Origin: Symsagittifera roscoffensis
Lineage: Eukaryota; Xenacoelomorpha; Acoela; Convolutidae
Reading direction: 5' to 3'
DNA: 64,000 nucleotides
Assembly (NCBI RefSeq): GCF_963678635.1
Contig: NC_087070.1
Location: 26,406,007-26,470,006 of the forward strand
The notes beneath the pieces are model-generated. The model searched no databases, was not told where the DNA came from, and worked only from the letters and a program-made list of their open reading frames with translations. Below, piece by piece: positions 12,196-24,811 of the stretch. The position numbers and the translations under genes were made by a program. Position 1 is the first letter of the stretch. Each line of letters starts with the position of its first letter.

Positions 12196-14706
12196 CCCAA
12201 AGTGACTGAAATAACCAAAAAAAAAGAAAGTTAGAATTTTACTGGACACAAGGGGACTGAACTAGTCCTAATAACTGAGTTGCGACTGAAAAACCCATAA
12301 TAACAGGCCAAGAACTCCTTCCCCAGACCAGACACCTATTTGACTATCCTGTCTCTCAAATTCCTGAAAGTGCGATCGACAAACAGGCAAAAGGATTAAA
12401 TTTATCAGATCTATTTAATAAACTCATCACAAAATTATTTTTATCACAATAATAAGTTTATCTTAGGGTTTTGTGGTTTTCGAAACAGTAGGAGTGTATG
12501 GAAGACATTCTGAGGAGATGCGAACTGGTAGCCGTGTTATAAGATATTTTCTGAAAAATCACTGCATGAACAACAACAGAAAAGTTTCTGACCTTCTGGT
12601 TTACCTAATGACAGATAAAAAGAAAAAAACAGGGGTTAACTGAAATAGACTCTTCCGTCATGCGACGTCCCGTGCTCAGGATGGATAGGGTCATACCAAC
12701 GCTATATAATTACATCGGCAAACTTTTAAGAATAAATCAAATCGGTTTTAAAGCATCCAGAGGATTGTCAGTTGAAAACTACCCTCATCGATTTTAGTGC
12801 TGATAGAATTGTCTGCTTCGTTTTGATTTTGAGGTTTTTGAAACCCGCTGAGGTAGAGGATTGCACTCTTTAGAAGAGAAAAACTCATTTTGTTTCTCAT
12901 GTTCTTTTTGTGTCGGAGTATGATTCGTTCTTTTTTCGCTTAAGTTCTTTGCTTGTTACTGTACGGTTCCGTAAAGCACGGTGCTGCTCCTCCAGTACAC
13001 GCAAAAACTAGTGGAACGAAGCTGCTGTGTTCCATAACAAGAATCTTTTGTTTGCATTTATGTTTTAACACTTTTATGATGTTTGTAGACGTCAGATGTA
13101 CTTTTATGGTAGAAATTAGCATGGTGGCCAAAAATGTTTACATGAAAATGTTTTATACGAGTCGACCTCCCCAGATTCCACTTGCCTTGATGTCAAGTGG
13201 AGCGCCATATTCAGTACTGGTTGTTTTGTTGTGAGCTCTTTCGCGTTCCAATGATTGAAGTTTTGGCTCTATCTCAACATTATGGCTTACTTCACCCAGG
13301 AAAGTCGCCAAAGTATCACGACATTCATTATGTCTTAGACAAGTGTATCCACCTTTGCGGCATTGTAGAGATTGAGTCAGTGTAAATGTTTGTCCTTATG
13401 GGCATGTATGAGGAGCTGTTGGTGGTTTCCGTCCATATCTCAGATGTAAATCATCTTTAAACTCTTATTTTTTGAGAGAAAATTGCATTTTGTTAGGTGT
13501 AACACGCTTAGCCAGCTCGATGCTCCTTTTTATGGTTGATGCTAGATTTATTGTTAGCTTTTTCCCTATGTTCAGTTTCCATAATCTTAAACTTTTTTGA
13601 GAATGCGTTATTCTGTTTCTCAGATTTGGTATTTCTATTTGTCTGAGTTTGTTCCGTTTCACCTATTTCCGGATCACTGTTTTCTAACGAATCACAAAAG
13701 GCACGTGATCACTCATCATAACTGGAAAAGTCCGCGTTACTGAGGAGGTCATATTCTCCAAATTTTTGGTGGTAATGCAAAAGGACTGCGATCGTTATCG
13801 GTTATATGGTTTTTACCAGTATTACCAGGAAATAGCTGCTGTCTTATGTTTTTTTCTCAATTTTGATGATTTTTTTAAATGCTTCCTGAATTGTTCTGGT
13901 TAGCTTAAATTATTTTGAAATCCTTTCGTGTTTTGAGAGTACGCATGTTGTGATGATGTTTGAGCTATTTTGGGAAGCTTTTTTGTATAGGTAGTTTTCT
14001 TTTCCATTTCCCTTTCTCCGTTTTTCTTGCATGCTGATGTTGTTCGTATAATCAATCCAAAGACTCTAAAACCGTCTACCGTTGTCATATTTGTGCCAAT
14101 GATTACCTTTATGGCGTTTTCGTTATGGTTTTTTTTTATTTTGAATTGAAATTTGAAACGCTTAACTTTATCGCCGAAAGCCTTTCCGTGCAAATCCAGA
14201 TTGTCGAAATTTGCTCCGGGTTTCTTAAGATCACCTGCAGCTTTTCCGTTATCTGCCAACCCATTTTGAATGACATTTGGTTTCTGCAGGAGCTCGAACA
14301 TTGGGATTATCCCTATTCCGTACATAATAATTGCGAAGGGATCAGCTTGTGTTGTGCCTTCAGTAGATGTCAAAACTGAGTTCAAGGACTTCTTTACTTT
14401 AGAGCAAATTCTCTTTTGAGCAGGTTGAAGGCATTTTCTGCATCAATAAATGGTATAGTGTCAGTTTCCGGTTTCTCAAACTCGTTCCTCAAGCTGTGGA
14501 TAGCATATTTGTGACATTCGACAGGAAATGCATGGCAGCAACTAAATTTTATCTGCAACAGTTCAAGGAGAAAACTGGCTTTTTTAATTGATTAGTAGTG
14601 CTAATCAATCAGTTGAACCAATTGGGAGATGTTGGTTTCGTCTGACATAAAAAATTTGAAAAATTTGATCGGTCGTAAAGACACGTCACGACCTTGAGAT
14701 TTCGCG
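12196..14706. repeat. Repeat A, copy 3, remainder (A 710-3277)
   Basis: After the duplicated B block, repeat A continues to its normal end at 14,706, where copy 4 starts. About 55 bp are missing near 14,385 relative to copy 1 (the stretch at 2890-2945), which shortens the RT relic. Confidence 0.85.
12747..14600 (-). pseudogene. Non-LTR RT relic in repeat A, copy 3
   Basis: This is a third copy of the dead RT. It keeps one block that the other two have lost: on the minus strand at 13,040-12,990 the peptide SSFVPLVFACTGGAAP can be read. It matches the conserved C-terminal segment (H-G-S-F-x-P-L-V-F then glycine-rich) that follows the RT in this superfamily. That supports the reading of the whole minus strand as the 3' half of a non-LTR element. 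The active-site block again reads LADN instead of a YxDD form. Confidence 0.75.
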
Positions 14707-15720
14707 ACAACTGAAAAACCGGGAAAAACAAAGATTTACAAGGATTTTCGCAAAAGAAAACAAGACGTAGAAGAGATTATAGCGAGCGACAGAAAGTGTA
14801 TACATCAATATGCGAAGAGTGCTCCGAGTTGTAACGATTGTACAGCTACAATCGTTACCGAGTAATTATCGAGAATCCGGAGGGCTATTGGGAAGATCTG
14901 CCACCCTTCCTGGTTGCCAAGAGGACAGCTATTCGACCGGATTCAAGAATCCAGGAGTGTTTCGGGGAAGACTGTAAATACTGGTTTTTAACAACTTTAT
15001 TTTCGTGGAAAGTCTTGAACTGAATTTAATTAACACCTAATTCATTTTTTCAGAAAATGAGAAGCTAGGAGCTGGGGGAAAGGTTTGATCCATGTCCGAT
15101 GGATTTGATAATTTTTATCTACTGAACGAAAACAATAACTAAAATACAAAATAAGTACTTGCCCTTTTTTTCTAGAAGTGTTCTCGTGGTTTGGGATTAC
15201 TGAGGCCAATCCATGAGCCTACTAGTTTTGCAATTAAACTTGTTAACTTGCGAGGTCTGGCTGATAGCCTTTAAGTTGTAACGACTCTGCCGAGCCGATG
15301 TTAATGGATCACAAAGGGAACTGGTTTTGTAAGAGACGCTTAAAAGCACGTGAAGTTGTATTTAGATGCTAGCCAGTCGAATGTTACATTCATAATTATA
15401 TGGCGCTTCTGGGTTTTATTCTCTAACATCATGATCGTCATATCTATTAACGAGGCATTCCGCACTCAGCGGATCTCCTAAGCAGAACCCTTAGCCAAGG
15501 GCCAGAAGAGTGGTTCGGAACTCGGAAGCCTTCAAGATTCCCTGATTTAGTTTTTTTAAACCCAGTTAAGACCGAAAATTCTCGTATCGTGAAGGGTGGG
15601 GTGATCGGCCGTCCAGTCATTCACTGAGCGTCTATGATCAAAAACACTTAGAGATATACAAAAAACCAAATAAAAAGTAGTATAACGATCCAGGTAATTA
15701 CAGATTTTTTTCAGTAGTGT
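14707..15720. repeat. Repeat A copy 4 (first 710 bp) plus start of segment B
   Basis: Positions 14,707-15,420 match A 1-710 and 15,421-15,720 match the first 280 bp of segment B. At about 15,720 the match to 7577 onward ends and unrelated sequence begins. This block is also the outer part of the left arm of the large inverted repeat centred near 18.8 kb. Confidence 0.85.
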
Positions 15721-17123
15721 CTATTCATAAAATATTTTGAAATTTTTGAAATAATGCAAAAAAATTTGTTGTTCGAACAACATACACTAATGAATCGACA
15801 GGTTTAAAAACCCGCTGGCCAACAACCTTCCTGGTCCCAGTGGAATCGAACTTAACATGTTTGATTTAGTGGATTCATCAATCTGGAAGGTGTCCAAAAA
15901 ACATTGTTTTGACAAATAAGTTTTTCAGCTGAATCGTTTTAGTTGAAGTTTTTTTTGCATTGAACTAGAAACATACAGGCCTTCTGAGCTCATACCAAAG
16001 TGTTTTGGGTCAATACGACAAAAACTTTGTGAAGAAAGACCCTTCAAGGTTTGTAGTTTCTTTTGGAAAGCCCTTATACACCTACCAAGAGATAGCAGCG
16101 GTTAAATAAATCTTTTTTATGTTGTTTTCGACTGTAAGTAAGGTTTAGGAATCCTAAAAAATGACAATCAAGTCAGAGTTAGGCTTGTTAAAACATCCCT
16201 CACAGTTAAGGCAAATTTTTCAATAAGGAGCTTAGCTTCAATCCGGAGGCATGTTTTCTGCCAACCTGGAGGGGTCCCAATTCGAAGGGGTCCTGTCTTT
16301 TAGCAATCCGAAGGGGTCCCAATTTGGAGGGGTCCTGTTTTTAGCCAATTCAGAGGGGTCACTATTAATGAATAGTGTTAAGATATTAGGACAAATAGGC
16401 TAACGAAAAAAGACAGGAAACCAGTGAGTGCACTGGTAACTTGCCTTTATATCAAAACTGAAAAAACCATAGTAAAACCAAAGAGTTCTAAACCCTGAGA
16501 TTGGCGACTCTACGTCTAAGCGAAAACAGAATTCGATACTGATAGTTGGATTAGAACTCAAAACAATTTTTTTGGAAGAGTGGTTGCCTAGAGAGTTTTA
16601 GTAGGTCTAGCTAGGGCATTTCGATGGCAGATAGGTATAACAGAACTCGGTGGGAGCAATAGTCGCCCATTTGAGAGAAAAATACTGCCTTCAAGTTTTG
16701 TTCAAGTGTGCCACTAAACAGGAGAACCTATTTCTTTAGAGACCAGTTCGACTGTCAAATTGCGACAGACCAATAGCATTACAAACACAATTTTTTTTTC
16801 GACTTTTTTTTGTTCTATTTAAGTAAAATTTATTTTTTAATTCTTAATAACTGTTCTCGATTGAGCAGTGACTGCACTTTTTTTAAAAGATATTGACATC
16901 ATCAGACTGTGCCAGTTTTCTATCCAATAACCTATAATCAATTGCTGTGCACAAAATAGAATTACGCTGTACAGTGATCACTGTACAGTGAAAAAGATTT
17001 GTCGTCGATTTTTATACAAAATTTTTGAAAACTATCGTTTTGATTTAATTTTATCAGTTGACAGACAAAAAATGCGGCAGCAAGTGAATCAGGCGAGTAA
17101 ACAGTTAAGAGCAGTAGATTGTG
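15721..17123 (+). other. Retroelement 5' untranslated or LTR-like sequence, no gene
   Basis: No coding content is recognised. The stretch has an inverted counterpart at about 20.72-22.55 kb, so it is the untranslated leader or LTR of the gag-bearing element. A short tandem pattern built on GGAGGGGTCCCAATT lies at 16,265-16,365, and its inverted counterpart near 21,690-21,860 carries similar CCCCTCCGGAT motifs. 16,520-16,690 matches, in inverse orientation, the segment at 21.3-21.49 kb. A perfect ACTGTACAGTGATCACTGTACAGT palindromic stretch lies near 16,968-16,991. Confidence 0.5.
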
Positions 17124-18348
17124 ATGAGTCTAGACAAGTCGAGGGTACCTAAGCTAAATGATAGCTCTAAGAAATTTATACCAAAGAAACAATTGAAATC
17201 AAGTAATGATCCTTTTGTTGAAAAAGCCAAGAAGACTCGGAACTAGAAAAAGAAGAAATTTTCAGGCGTGATGGTTGAAACAAGGAGTAAAAAGGCCTCT
17301 GAGGATGAAAAGACAAAATTGCAAGTACAGATCCATCGGAATCCCGCTATGGATGAGAATCGGGCAGGACGTGGAACTGAAGGGAATGGAAACAGGAGAT
17401 TGACAAAAGAGTCTTGTCACGTAGAACAAGGCCACAATTTCTATACTTCGACCGGGACTCTTGATCGACATTTCGATTCAAAACCCGGCAGTAAAAGGCT
17501 CACCTCTTGACAATACCATGATGCCCGTGTTGACTGAGAAAGCAGCAACGTCTTCTTCGTTTTCGGAACGACTGAAAAACAATTTGGGATTTTTTTTTCC
17601 ATTTACCATGGACACGAGAACTGGAGATGAAAACGACACCCAAGAAGAGGATGAAGAAATTAGAGAAATTGATGAATCTCTGAGTGAGCTTGAACAAATC
17701 GACTCATGAAAACGAATCTCTCGAAAAACCAAAAAACGGCTATTCGGATTGATCTGGTGCGGTCAGAAACATAACGAAGACTATCGATGGAATACACAGT
17801 CAAGAGAGCTCATGACATGCAATCAGGAGAGAACAGAATCGCCGGGTCAGAGACCTAACTAGATAAACTAGATGCGTATATTGAAGGACATTCGAGACAG
17901 AGAGGAAGAGCGCGAGTTTCAACCAATACTAAACATGCCTGGAAGAAACAAGGTGACGCTATAACTAGTGACAACAGATCATCAATGGAAGAGGCCATGA
18001 ACAGGATTTTATATAGCATGGGTGAGAACGATGTACAAATGTCAATAAAAATGAACTGGAAGGAGCAATTCAAGTTGAGAGAGAAAAAGACTGCAGGAGG
18101 AAACAAATCACTATGGACAGGAGGTTAGTGGAAACGAAAAACGCTTAAAGGAAAAGACCGATGAGTACTTGGCCAGAAAAATGTCATGAATCACGCGGGA
18201 AGCTGAAGAAAGAGAGAAACTATCGAGGGCTGATCTGAAGCAACTTTAGAGTCAACAAGAGCAGACTCTTGGGAGTCTCGATTCCAGAATAGACGCGATG
18301 ATGGGAAGACGCACTCAAGCCATAATGGACAGATTGGTAGGCCTCCTG
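17124..18348 (+). pseudogene. Ty3/gypsy-type gag remnant, N-terminal part (left arm)
   Basis: The frame opens at ATG 17,124 with MSLDKSRVPKL, the same start as the inverted copy on the minus strand at 20,716 (MSLDKSS). It continues through VEKAKKTRN, MVETRSKKASED, SSFSERLKN and a very acidic segment (EEDEEIREIDESLSELEQ), then a lysine/glutamate-rich stretch ending in RRTQAIMDRL. Stops and frameshifts occur at many places, including near 17,245, 17,508 and 17,706. The reading stops at the inversion point at 18,348, so the capsid-like C-terminal half and the zinc knuckle are missing. Gag identity rests on linkage with the minus-strand copy, whose C-terminal half matches the gag at 29.5 kb. Confidence 0.65.
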
Positions 18349-19414
18349 CGATACTTCAGTCGCAGCGCTTCCCGGGTAGGTGCATTGGTTGACAGAGGTA
18401 TATTGTGCGTCGCAAACATTATCCTGAGTTCGTAGTTTTGCACACCATCAATAAATTTTGAAGCTACTGCCAAGTTCATCCTGCTGTTTGACTCGTCCTG
18501 TTCACTACGCCCTCTAAGCATCCGAAAACTGGTCTATGGTTTCATTTTCACGTTGCTTTCGTTTCTCGAAGTGCATCCTTGCTTGACGTCCTTGTACTTG
18601 CGAGCAAAAGCAATTCAACATGATTTCGGAAATTTTATCAGCAGTGTCCCGATGGTACTGTTTTTTGGCCATCACGCAAATCAGGGCTCTCCCTTCCAAG
18701 TTAATGGTGAGCGCACTGCATTATTGTCTTTCTGTCAAGTCTTCTTTCTCAAATTGCAGCTTCATGACTACTTATAACATCTCGGTTTCTTGAACACCCT
18801 TTTAGATTTCTCGCTGCGCTCGTTCATCGAAAACAATCTTGTGAGAAAAGTTTCCCTGGACCTGTTCAGGGGTTTGAACGCTGCGGCCATTGCTGCTGCA
18901 TCCCGTGAAAATCCCCTTTGGTCATTCATATCTGTTGTTTGAGGCTCTGGAACTTGCCTACTGTCCGAGTCGCTGGGCTGAGCTCTTCTCTAGATCGAGA
19001 GATTCCAGTTTGCGGATTCACCTCTTCTACTCGCCTTTGCTTCTCGCGTGGGTCTTTCGTTGAGATTGGCCTGCTGCCTCTAGAGCCTCCTGTGATTTTC
19101 GTTGGAATCCTGGATCGGTGACTTCCAGTGGCATTGCTGGATGAGTTACCCCTTTCTCTTGTGGTTCTATATGTGCTTCCTCTGTTTGCTCTCTCATTGA
19201 AGTTTACTCCCGGCTCGCTGCTGGCCTCTCTCGAGTGTGCTCCTCTACTCCTAGATTTGCGCCTGTTTTCCAGGAGGCCATCCAATCTGTCCATTTTAGC
19301 CTGAGTTCGTCTTTCCAACATCGCGTTTAACCTGTTAACGAAATTTCCAAGAATTTGCAATGTTGACTCCGACGTTGCGCCTCCAGGTCAGCCCTCAATC
19401 GTTTCTCTCTCTCA

Positions 19415-19512
<98 letters not shown>

Positions 19513-20716
19513 AGCTCCCAGCGTCATGCGTGACAAATTTCTGGTCAAGTGCTCATCTGTCCTCTCCTTTCCTCCCTCAGGCTTTCTCTCTCAACAAGAA
19601 CTGCTCTTTCTAGTTCATTCTTATTGACAACTGTTCATTCTGCTCATCCATTCGATCTAGAATCTTGATGATGGCCTCTTCCATTGATGCTCCGTTGTCA
19701 ACCAAGGGAGTCACTAGTGGTGGCGTCACCAAGTTCGTGCCAGGCAGTTTAGTGCTGGTTGAAACTCGCGCTAATACTCTCTGTCGCGAAGGTCCTTCAT
19801 AATACGCATCTAATTCCCTAGTTTGGTCCCTGACTTGATCACCCTGGACTTTCCCGCTTGCCTCTCTGAATTGGTAACTGTCATATACTCTCTTGACTGT
19901 TCTATCCCATCAATCGAAAACAGAATTCTACACTGATTTATTTGGAATAGAATCCAAAACTGTTTTTTGGAAGCGTGGTTGCCTTGAGAGTTTTAGTAGG
20001 CAGATAGGTAAAACAGAGTTCAGTGGCTGCAATAAAAGCCCACCTGAGAGAAAAATGGTTCTGACCGCACCAAATCAATCCGAATAGCCATTTTCCGTGT
20101 TTGCAAGTGATTCGTTTTCATGAGTCGAACTGTTCAAGCTCATTTGAGACTCAGAGTCATCAACTTCTCTTATATCTTCAACCTCTTATTGGGTGTCGAC
20201 TTCAACGTCAGTTCACGTTCCCATGATAAGCGGAAAGAAATCTCCCAAAGTGTTCTCTACTCGTTCCGAAAACGAAGAAGACGTTGCTGCTTTCTCATTC
20301 ACCGCACGCATCATGGTACTGTCAGTAGGCGAGGTTTTCAATCAAAATTTTGGAAATTTCCAGTTTTTCATCCCGATCAAGAGTCCCGGTCGATGTAGCG
20401 AAACCGTGGTCTTTTTCTACGGGAGTATATTCGCTCGTTTATCTCCTGTTCCCATTTGCTTCAGTTCTACATCCCGCCCGATTCTCAGCCAGAGCGGGGT
20501 TCAAATGGATCTCTACTTTCAAAATTGCCCTCCGTCTTCGGAGGCATTTTGACTCCTTGCTTCAACCATTCTGCTTGAAGCTTTCTTTCCCTTCTTGTTC
20601 CGAGTTTTCTTGATCTTTTCCACAAAAGGATCTTTCCTCGATTTCCTTTGTTTCTTCGGTATAAGCTTCCTAGAGCTATCACTTAGCTTAGGTATACTCG
20701 ACTTGTCTAGACTCAT
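18349..20716 (-). pseudogene. Ty3/gypsy-type gag remnant (right arm)
   Basis: Reading leftward from ATG 20,716, MSLDKSSIPKL leads into a basic segment, an acidic segment and an arginine/serine-rich segment (19,360-18,926). It then reaches a capsid-like part: RDTADKISEIMLN (near 18,650), MHFEKRKQRENETIDQF (near 18,560) and ASKFIDGVQ (near 18,455). These closely match RDTADKIFEILLN, MRFEKRRQRDDESIDRF and APKFIDGVK in the gag at 29.5-29.8 kb, so the two are the same family at some distance. The C-terminus, including the zinc knuckle, is cut off at the inversion junction. Frameshifts, a (CT)n run and a 170 bp insertion break the frame. Confidence 0.7.
19403..19510. repeat. (CT)n microsatellite
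   Basis: About 108 bp of almost pure CT dinucleotides with a few interruptions (CA, TA, TT). It lies inside the minus-strand gag relic, where it reads as GA repeats, and has no counterpart in the left arm. Confidence 0.97.
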
Positions 20717-23385
20717 CTCACAATGTACTGCTCTTTACTGTTTACTCACCTGATTCACTTGCCACTGTATTTGTTGTTTGACAACTGATAATTTTAACAC
20801 AACACGGTAATGTCCAAATTACTTTATCAACAAAAGACCGCGAATCTTTTTAAGTTATCACAAAACAATGTAAATCTAATTTATGCACAGCAAACGACTA
20901 TTGGTTGTTGGATAAACCGCACGCGCTGTCTGATGATGTCATTATCTTTAAAAAGTAGTGCAACCAATACCAAACCGAGAACAACTATTAAGAATTGAAA
21001 AATATAAACATATTTTTTAACTTGATTTTTAGAAAAAATCAAAAAAATTGTAAGTGTATTGCGATTGGTCTGTCGCAATTCAATACTCGAACTGTTTGCT
21101 AAAGAAAGAGTTTTCACTGTTTAGCGCCGCAATCAACAAACAAAGCTCGAAGGTAACTTTCGGGAATTTGGGCATTTTCTTTCAGTTTACCATGGGAACG
21201 GGAACTGGCGATGAAGTCGACACCCAAGAAGTGGTTGAAGATATAAGAGAAATTGATGCCTCTGAGCTTGAACAGTTTGACTCATGAACACCAATCACTC
21301 GCAAACACCAAAAATGGCTATTCGGGTTGATTTGGTGCGGTCAGAACCATATTTCTCTCATGTGGGCTTCTATTGCCGCCACTGAAATCTGTTTTTCCTA
21401 TCTGCCTACTAAAACTCTCAAGGCAATCACGCTTCCAAAAAACAGTTTTGGATTCTAGTCCAAATAAATTAGAAAGAATTCTGTTTTCGATTAGACCTAA
21501 TGTCGCGAATCTCCGGGCTTAGACCTGTTTTCGGTTTAATAAGGTAAATTTAATTTTTTTCAAAGGCAAGTTACCAGTGCAGTCATTGGTTTCTGTCTTT
21601 TTTGGTCAGTCTATTTGTCCCAATATCTTGACACTATTCACTAAATGTATTGTCTTCGTTTACGATCGTAAATCGAAAGAAAAAATAGCTTGGACCCCTC
21701 CGGATCGGCGTTTGGGGACCCTTTTGAATTGGCAAAATTTGATCCTTCCGAAACTTCAAAAGGGTAAACCGAGATCCTTGCGGATACGGTCTCAGAGCCT
21801 AATATGCAAAATCAATTAACTAGGAAGGGTTTGTTCTGGCTTCAGACCCCTCCGGATAGAAGCTAAGCTTCTTAATGAAAAATTTCCCTTAATGGTGAGG
21901 GATGTTTTAACAAGGTTCTTTCCTACTTGATTGTCGTTTATAGGTTTCCCAACATTCCTTATAGTCGAGAACAACAAAAAATTCCTTGTTCTACCGTCGC
22001 TACCTCTTGGTAGGTTATATGGGCTTTCCAAAAAACAATTTACAAACCGTGAAGGGTCTACCTTCAAAAACCGGTGGTTTTGTGAAAACAATCCAAAAAT
22101 TTGTTTTGCTTAATTTCTTCAAAAAACAATTAACCTACCTTTAAGCCTACTCAATTTTCGTTGTAACGGTGACAAGTTGAATTGGATTTTTCCAGTTGTT
22201 CTAGAGTTATAAAGCAAAACGTCTTTTATGCAAATTCAAAAAGTTTTCAGACTTTTAGTTTCCGCCTAACTTTTTTTCGCAATTTTTGTTTAATTGACCT
22301 AAAAATTTCTGCTCTGAGCTCAGAAGGCTTTCTTCATAGTTCAGTGCATAAAACCCAATCTAAAACGATTCAGCTGAAAAACTTTGTCAAAAAATATGCT
22401 ACCGGGACCACTCCGGATTGATGAATCGACTAAATCAAACTCGTTAAGTTCGATTTCACTGGGGCCAGGAAGGTTGTTGGCAAACGGGTTCCAAAACCTG
22501 TCGATTCACTGGTGTATGTTATCAGAGCAACATCGTTTTTCATGTTATCAAAGCAACATCGTTTTATCGTTTTTTGCGGCGTTTCGTTGTAATTAAAATC
22601 ACGAAAAGTCGGATTTCTCTACCCAAATCGCTCCAACCAGGTTTTTATACTAAATTCAACCAGCTACTTTAGTTATTGAGTCCAGTTATGATGTAACTCA
22701 CTGTCTAAGCGCTTCTTTCCGTTCCAAAAGATGTCGATATCTCAAAAATTGCGATTTGTTGTAGAATCATAATTTCACCATTTTCACCCAAAAAACCGGT
22801 CTGCTCACAGTCTATTTGACTGAAAAACTTATAGCAATGATAAAACGAGTAGTATAAAAAATAGTTCTAATTTTTTTTATATCCCTACGGGTCCGTTCAG
22901 CATCCGAATTAAGATGCATAACTCGGAAGTTCGCAACTCGGTGGAGGGTCTCATACTTTCTGTACCAAAAGGAATTCAAAACTTGTTAACGATAGTCAAC
23001 AGTCGATTTTTGTTGTCGTTGAGACCCTTCCAACTGCTTCCTGAACTACTTGCCGGATCACCCTCCCGCTGTAAGTTCGTGATTTTTCCGAGTTGAGCGC
23101 AAATTGGCGTTAACTTGCTTAAATACTCAAACAATCCTACAGTACAGGCACCAGAAAGAGGCCACAATCTTAATCGTAACAACCCTGTTTGATATAAATG
23201 ACTCTTATAACATTACATCTAACAACAACAATCGGGAGGGTCCAATCACATTTCGTCTGGGGTAATGATTTCTACTGATTTTGTTAATCTTTACTGTTTT
23301 TGATTTTTCCGGTTGTTTTGTATATTTTTTGACTTTTTTATGTACTATACTACATTTTGTGTGGTTTCTTGTATATCTTTAAGTG
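20717..23385 (-). other. Right-arm retroelement leader, no intact gene
   Basis: This is the inverted, expanded counterpart of 15,721-17,123. A plus-strand fragment at 21,130-21,490 again reads the acidic gag segment (REIDASELEQFDS followed by a stop) and the same downstream sequence as near 17,700, so a piece of gag lies in opposite orientation to its surroundings. A short direct repeat of a TGTTATCA(A)AGCAACATCG form occurs near 22,515-22,565. 22.57-23.38 kb is AT-rich with nothing recognised. Confidence 0.45.
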
Positions 23386-23389
23386 TTTT

Positions 23390-24490
23390 GGTCATATATC
23401 GCTCAGAGAGAAGCAGGACGGCCGATCTCCCTACCCATCACGATACGTGAATTTTTGGTCCTAACTAGTTTAAAAAACTAAAAAAGGGAATCTGGAAGGC
23501 TTCCGCGTTCCATACCACCCTTCCGGCTCTAAGTTAAGGGTCTTATTTAGAGCATTCATTCGGCGTGTAGTGCTTCATTAATGGAACCTGCGATCATGAT
23601 GATAAAAATAACACCCAGGAGAACCATAAAAACAAATATGTAAGACTCGACCGAAATATAAATCGACGGAAAAAAGCTAGGTTCTAAAACGACTGGATAG
23701 CGTCTAAATACAGCTTCACATGCTTTTAACCGTCTCTACCAAAGCCAATTCAATGTCTGATCCATTAACATCGGGTTGACAAATTCAGTACAATTTGAGG
23801 CGGTCGGCCAAACCCCGCGAAGTATTTTAGTTACATGCGAAATTAGTGAGCTCATGGCTGGGTCTCAGTAATCCCAGACCACGAGGTCACTCCTAAACAC
23901 AGAGCTACTACCTAATTATCGCATTACGATTGTTTTTGTATAGTAGATAAAATTGATCATATCAATCGGAGATGGATCAATAATTTCCTCCAACTCCTTG
24001 CTTTTTCATATTCTGAAAAATGAATTAGATGTTAATTAAGTTCAATTCATGGCATTTCAGGAAGCTAAAATTTGTTAAAAACCAGTTAGCAGTTTTTCCC
24101 AGGACCCTTTCGGACTCTCAAATCCGTTCAAAAAGCTGTCTTATTGGCAATCAGGAGAAGTAGCAGAACTTCCCAATAGCCCTCCGAATTCTGGGGAATT
24201 GCTTGGTAACGGTTGCAGCTGTTCAATCGTTACAATTTGGAGCTTTCTTCGAATATTGATAACTTCCGCTGTTTTTCTCTCGATTATTTCGTTGTTTTTT
24301 TTACTATTAGCAAAAATTGTCGTTCTTCTTATTCCAACTAGCGAGAATCATTGTTTTGATTTTTGCGCTATTTCCGCAGTCGCGATATTTCAAGATCGTG
24401 ACGTGTCTTGAATTTCGAAAGAGTTTCAAGAATTATTTCGTCAACTCAAATTGACCATTCCCAATTCGTTCAATTGAACAATTTGTTACC
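23390..24490 (-). repeat. Diverged inverted copy of repeat A (1-710) and start of B
   Basis: In reverse complement, 24,420-23,620 follows A 1-710. It includes the block around TGTAACGATTG...CAATCGTTACC at 24,225-24,200 and the GATCCATCTCCGATTGATA-like block near 23,970. 23,620-23,390 follows the first part of segment B. It is much more diverged than copies 1-4, so it is an older insertion or an old duplication. Confidence 0.75.
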
Positions 24491-24811
24491 TTGGTACGGC
24501 TGCTGCTGAAGCGGAAGAGAGAAGAAGTGACAGGTGTAAAGGTTTAACAGATGTTTGGTATCTTTTCAACCGTTAGCCTTTGAGGTTTTGGGCGCGGCCG
24601 GCCCCAGCACAATCTTTTTTGAGCAATCTTTATAAGAACCTAAGCATAAGAACTGAAAAATTCAGAGCAGGCAGCTTTTTAAAACAGAAAACCTCCCCTG
24701 GCAACACAAATTGCGAACGCCGCTTGCGTACTCGGAACAAAAAATTACAAAACAACTTTCGACGAAATTTTTTATTTGTAACTCAGTTATAATTGTAGAT
24801 TATATTTTTGT

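Larger units (their letters stand above)
14610..18348 (+). repeat. Left arm of a large imperfect inverted repeat
   Basis: Read inward, this arm holds the end of repeat A, A 1-710, the start of B, about 1.4 kb of untranslated retroelement sequence, then the N-terminal part of a gag gene. The same order appears reversed in 24,490-19,271. Landmarks that match in inverse orientation are the TCGTTACCGAG block (14,850 against 24,205), the AACCTTCCTGG block (15,825 against 22,470), the gag start (17,124 against 20,716) and GGCCTCCTG (18,341 against 19,277). Homology is clear but diverged, and the arms differ in length through insertions in the right arm. Confidence 0.75.
19271..24490 (-). repeat. 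Right arm of the large imperfect inverted repeat
   Basis: This is the reverse partner of 14,610-18,348. It is longer (5.2 against 3.7 kb). It carries a CT microsatellite, an insertion of about 170 bp in gag near 19.92-20.07 kb, and an extra plus-strand gag-like segment at 21.13-21.49 kb. The 922 bp between the arms (18,349-19,270) is the part of the minus-strand gag with no partner on the left. Edges are placed by eye and may be off by tens of bases. Confidence 0.7.
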
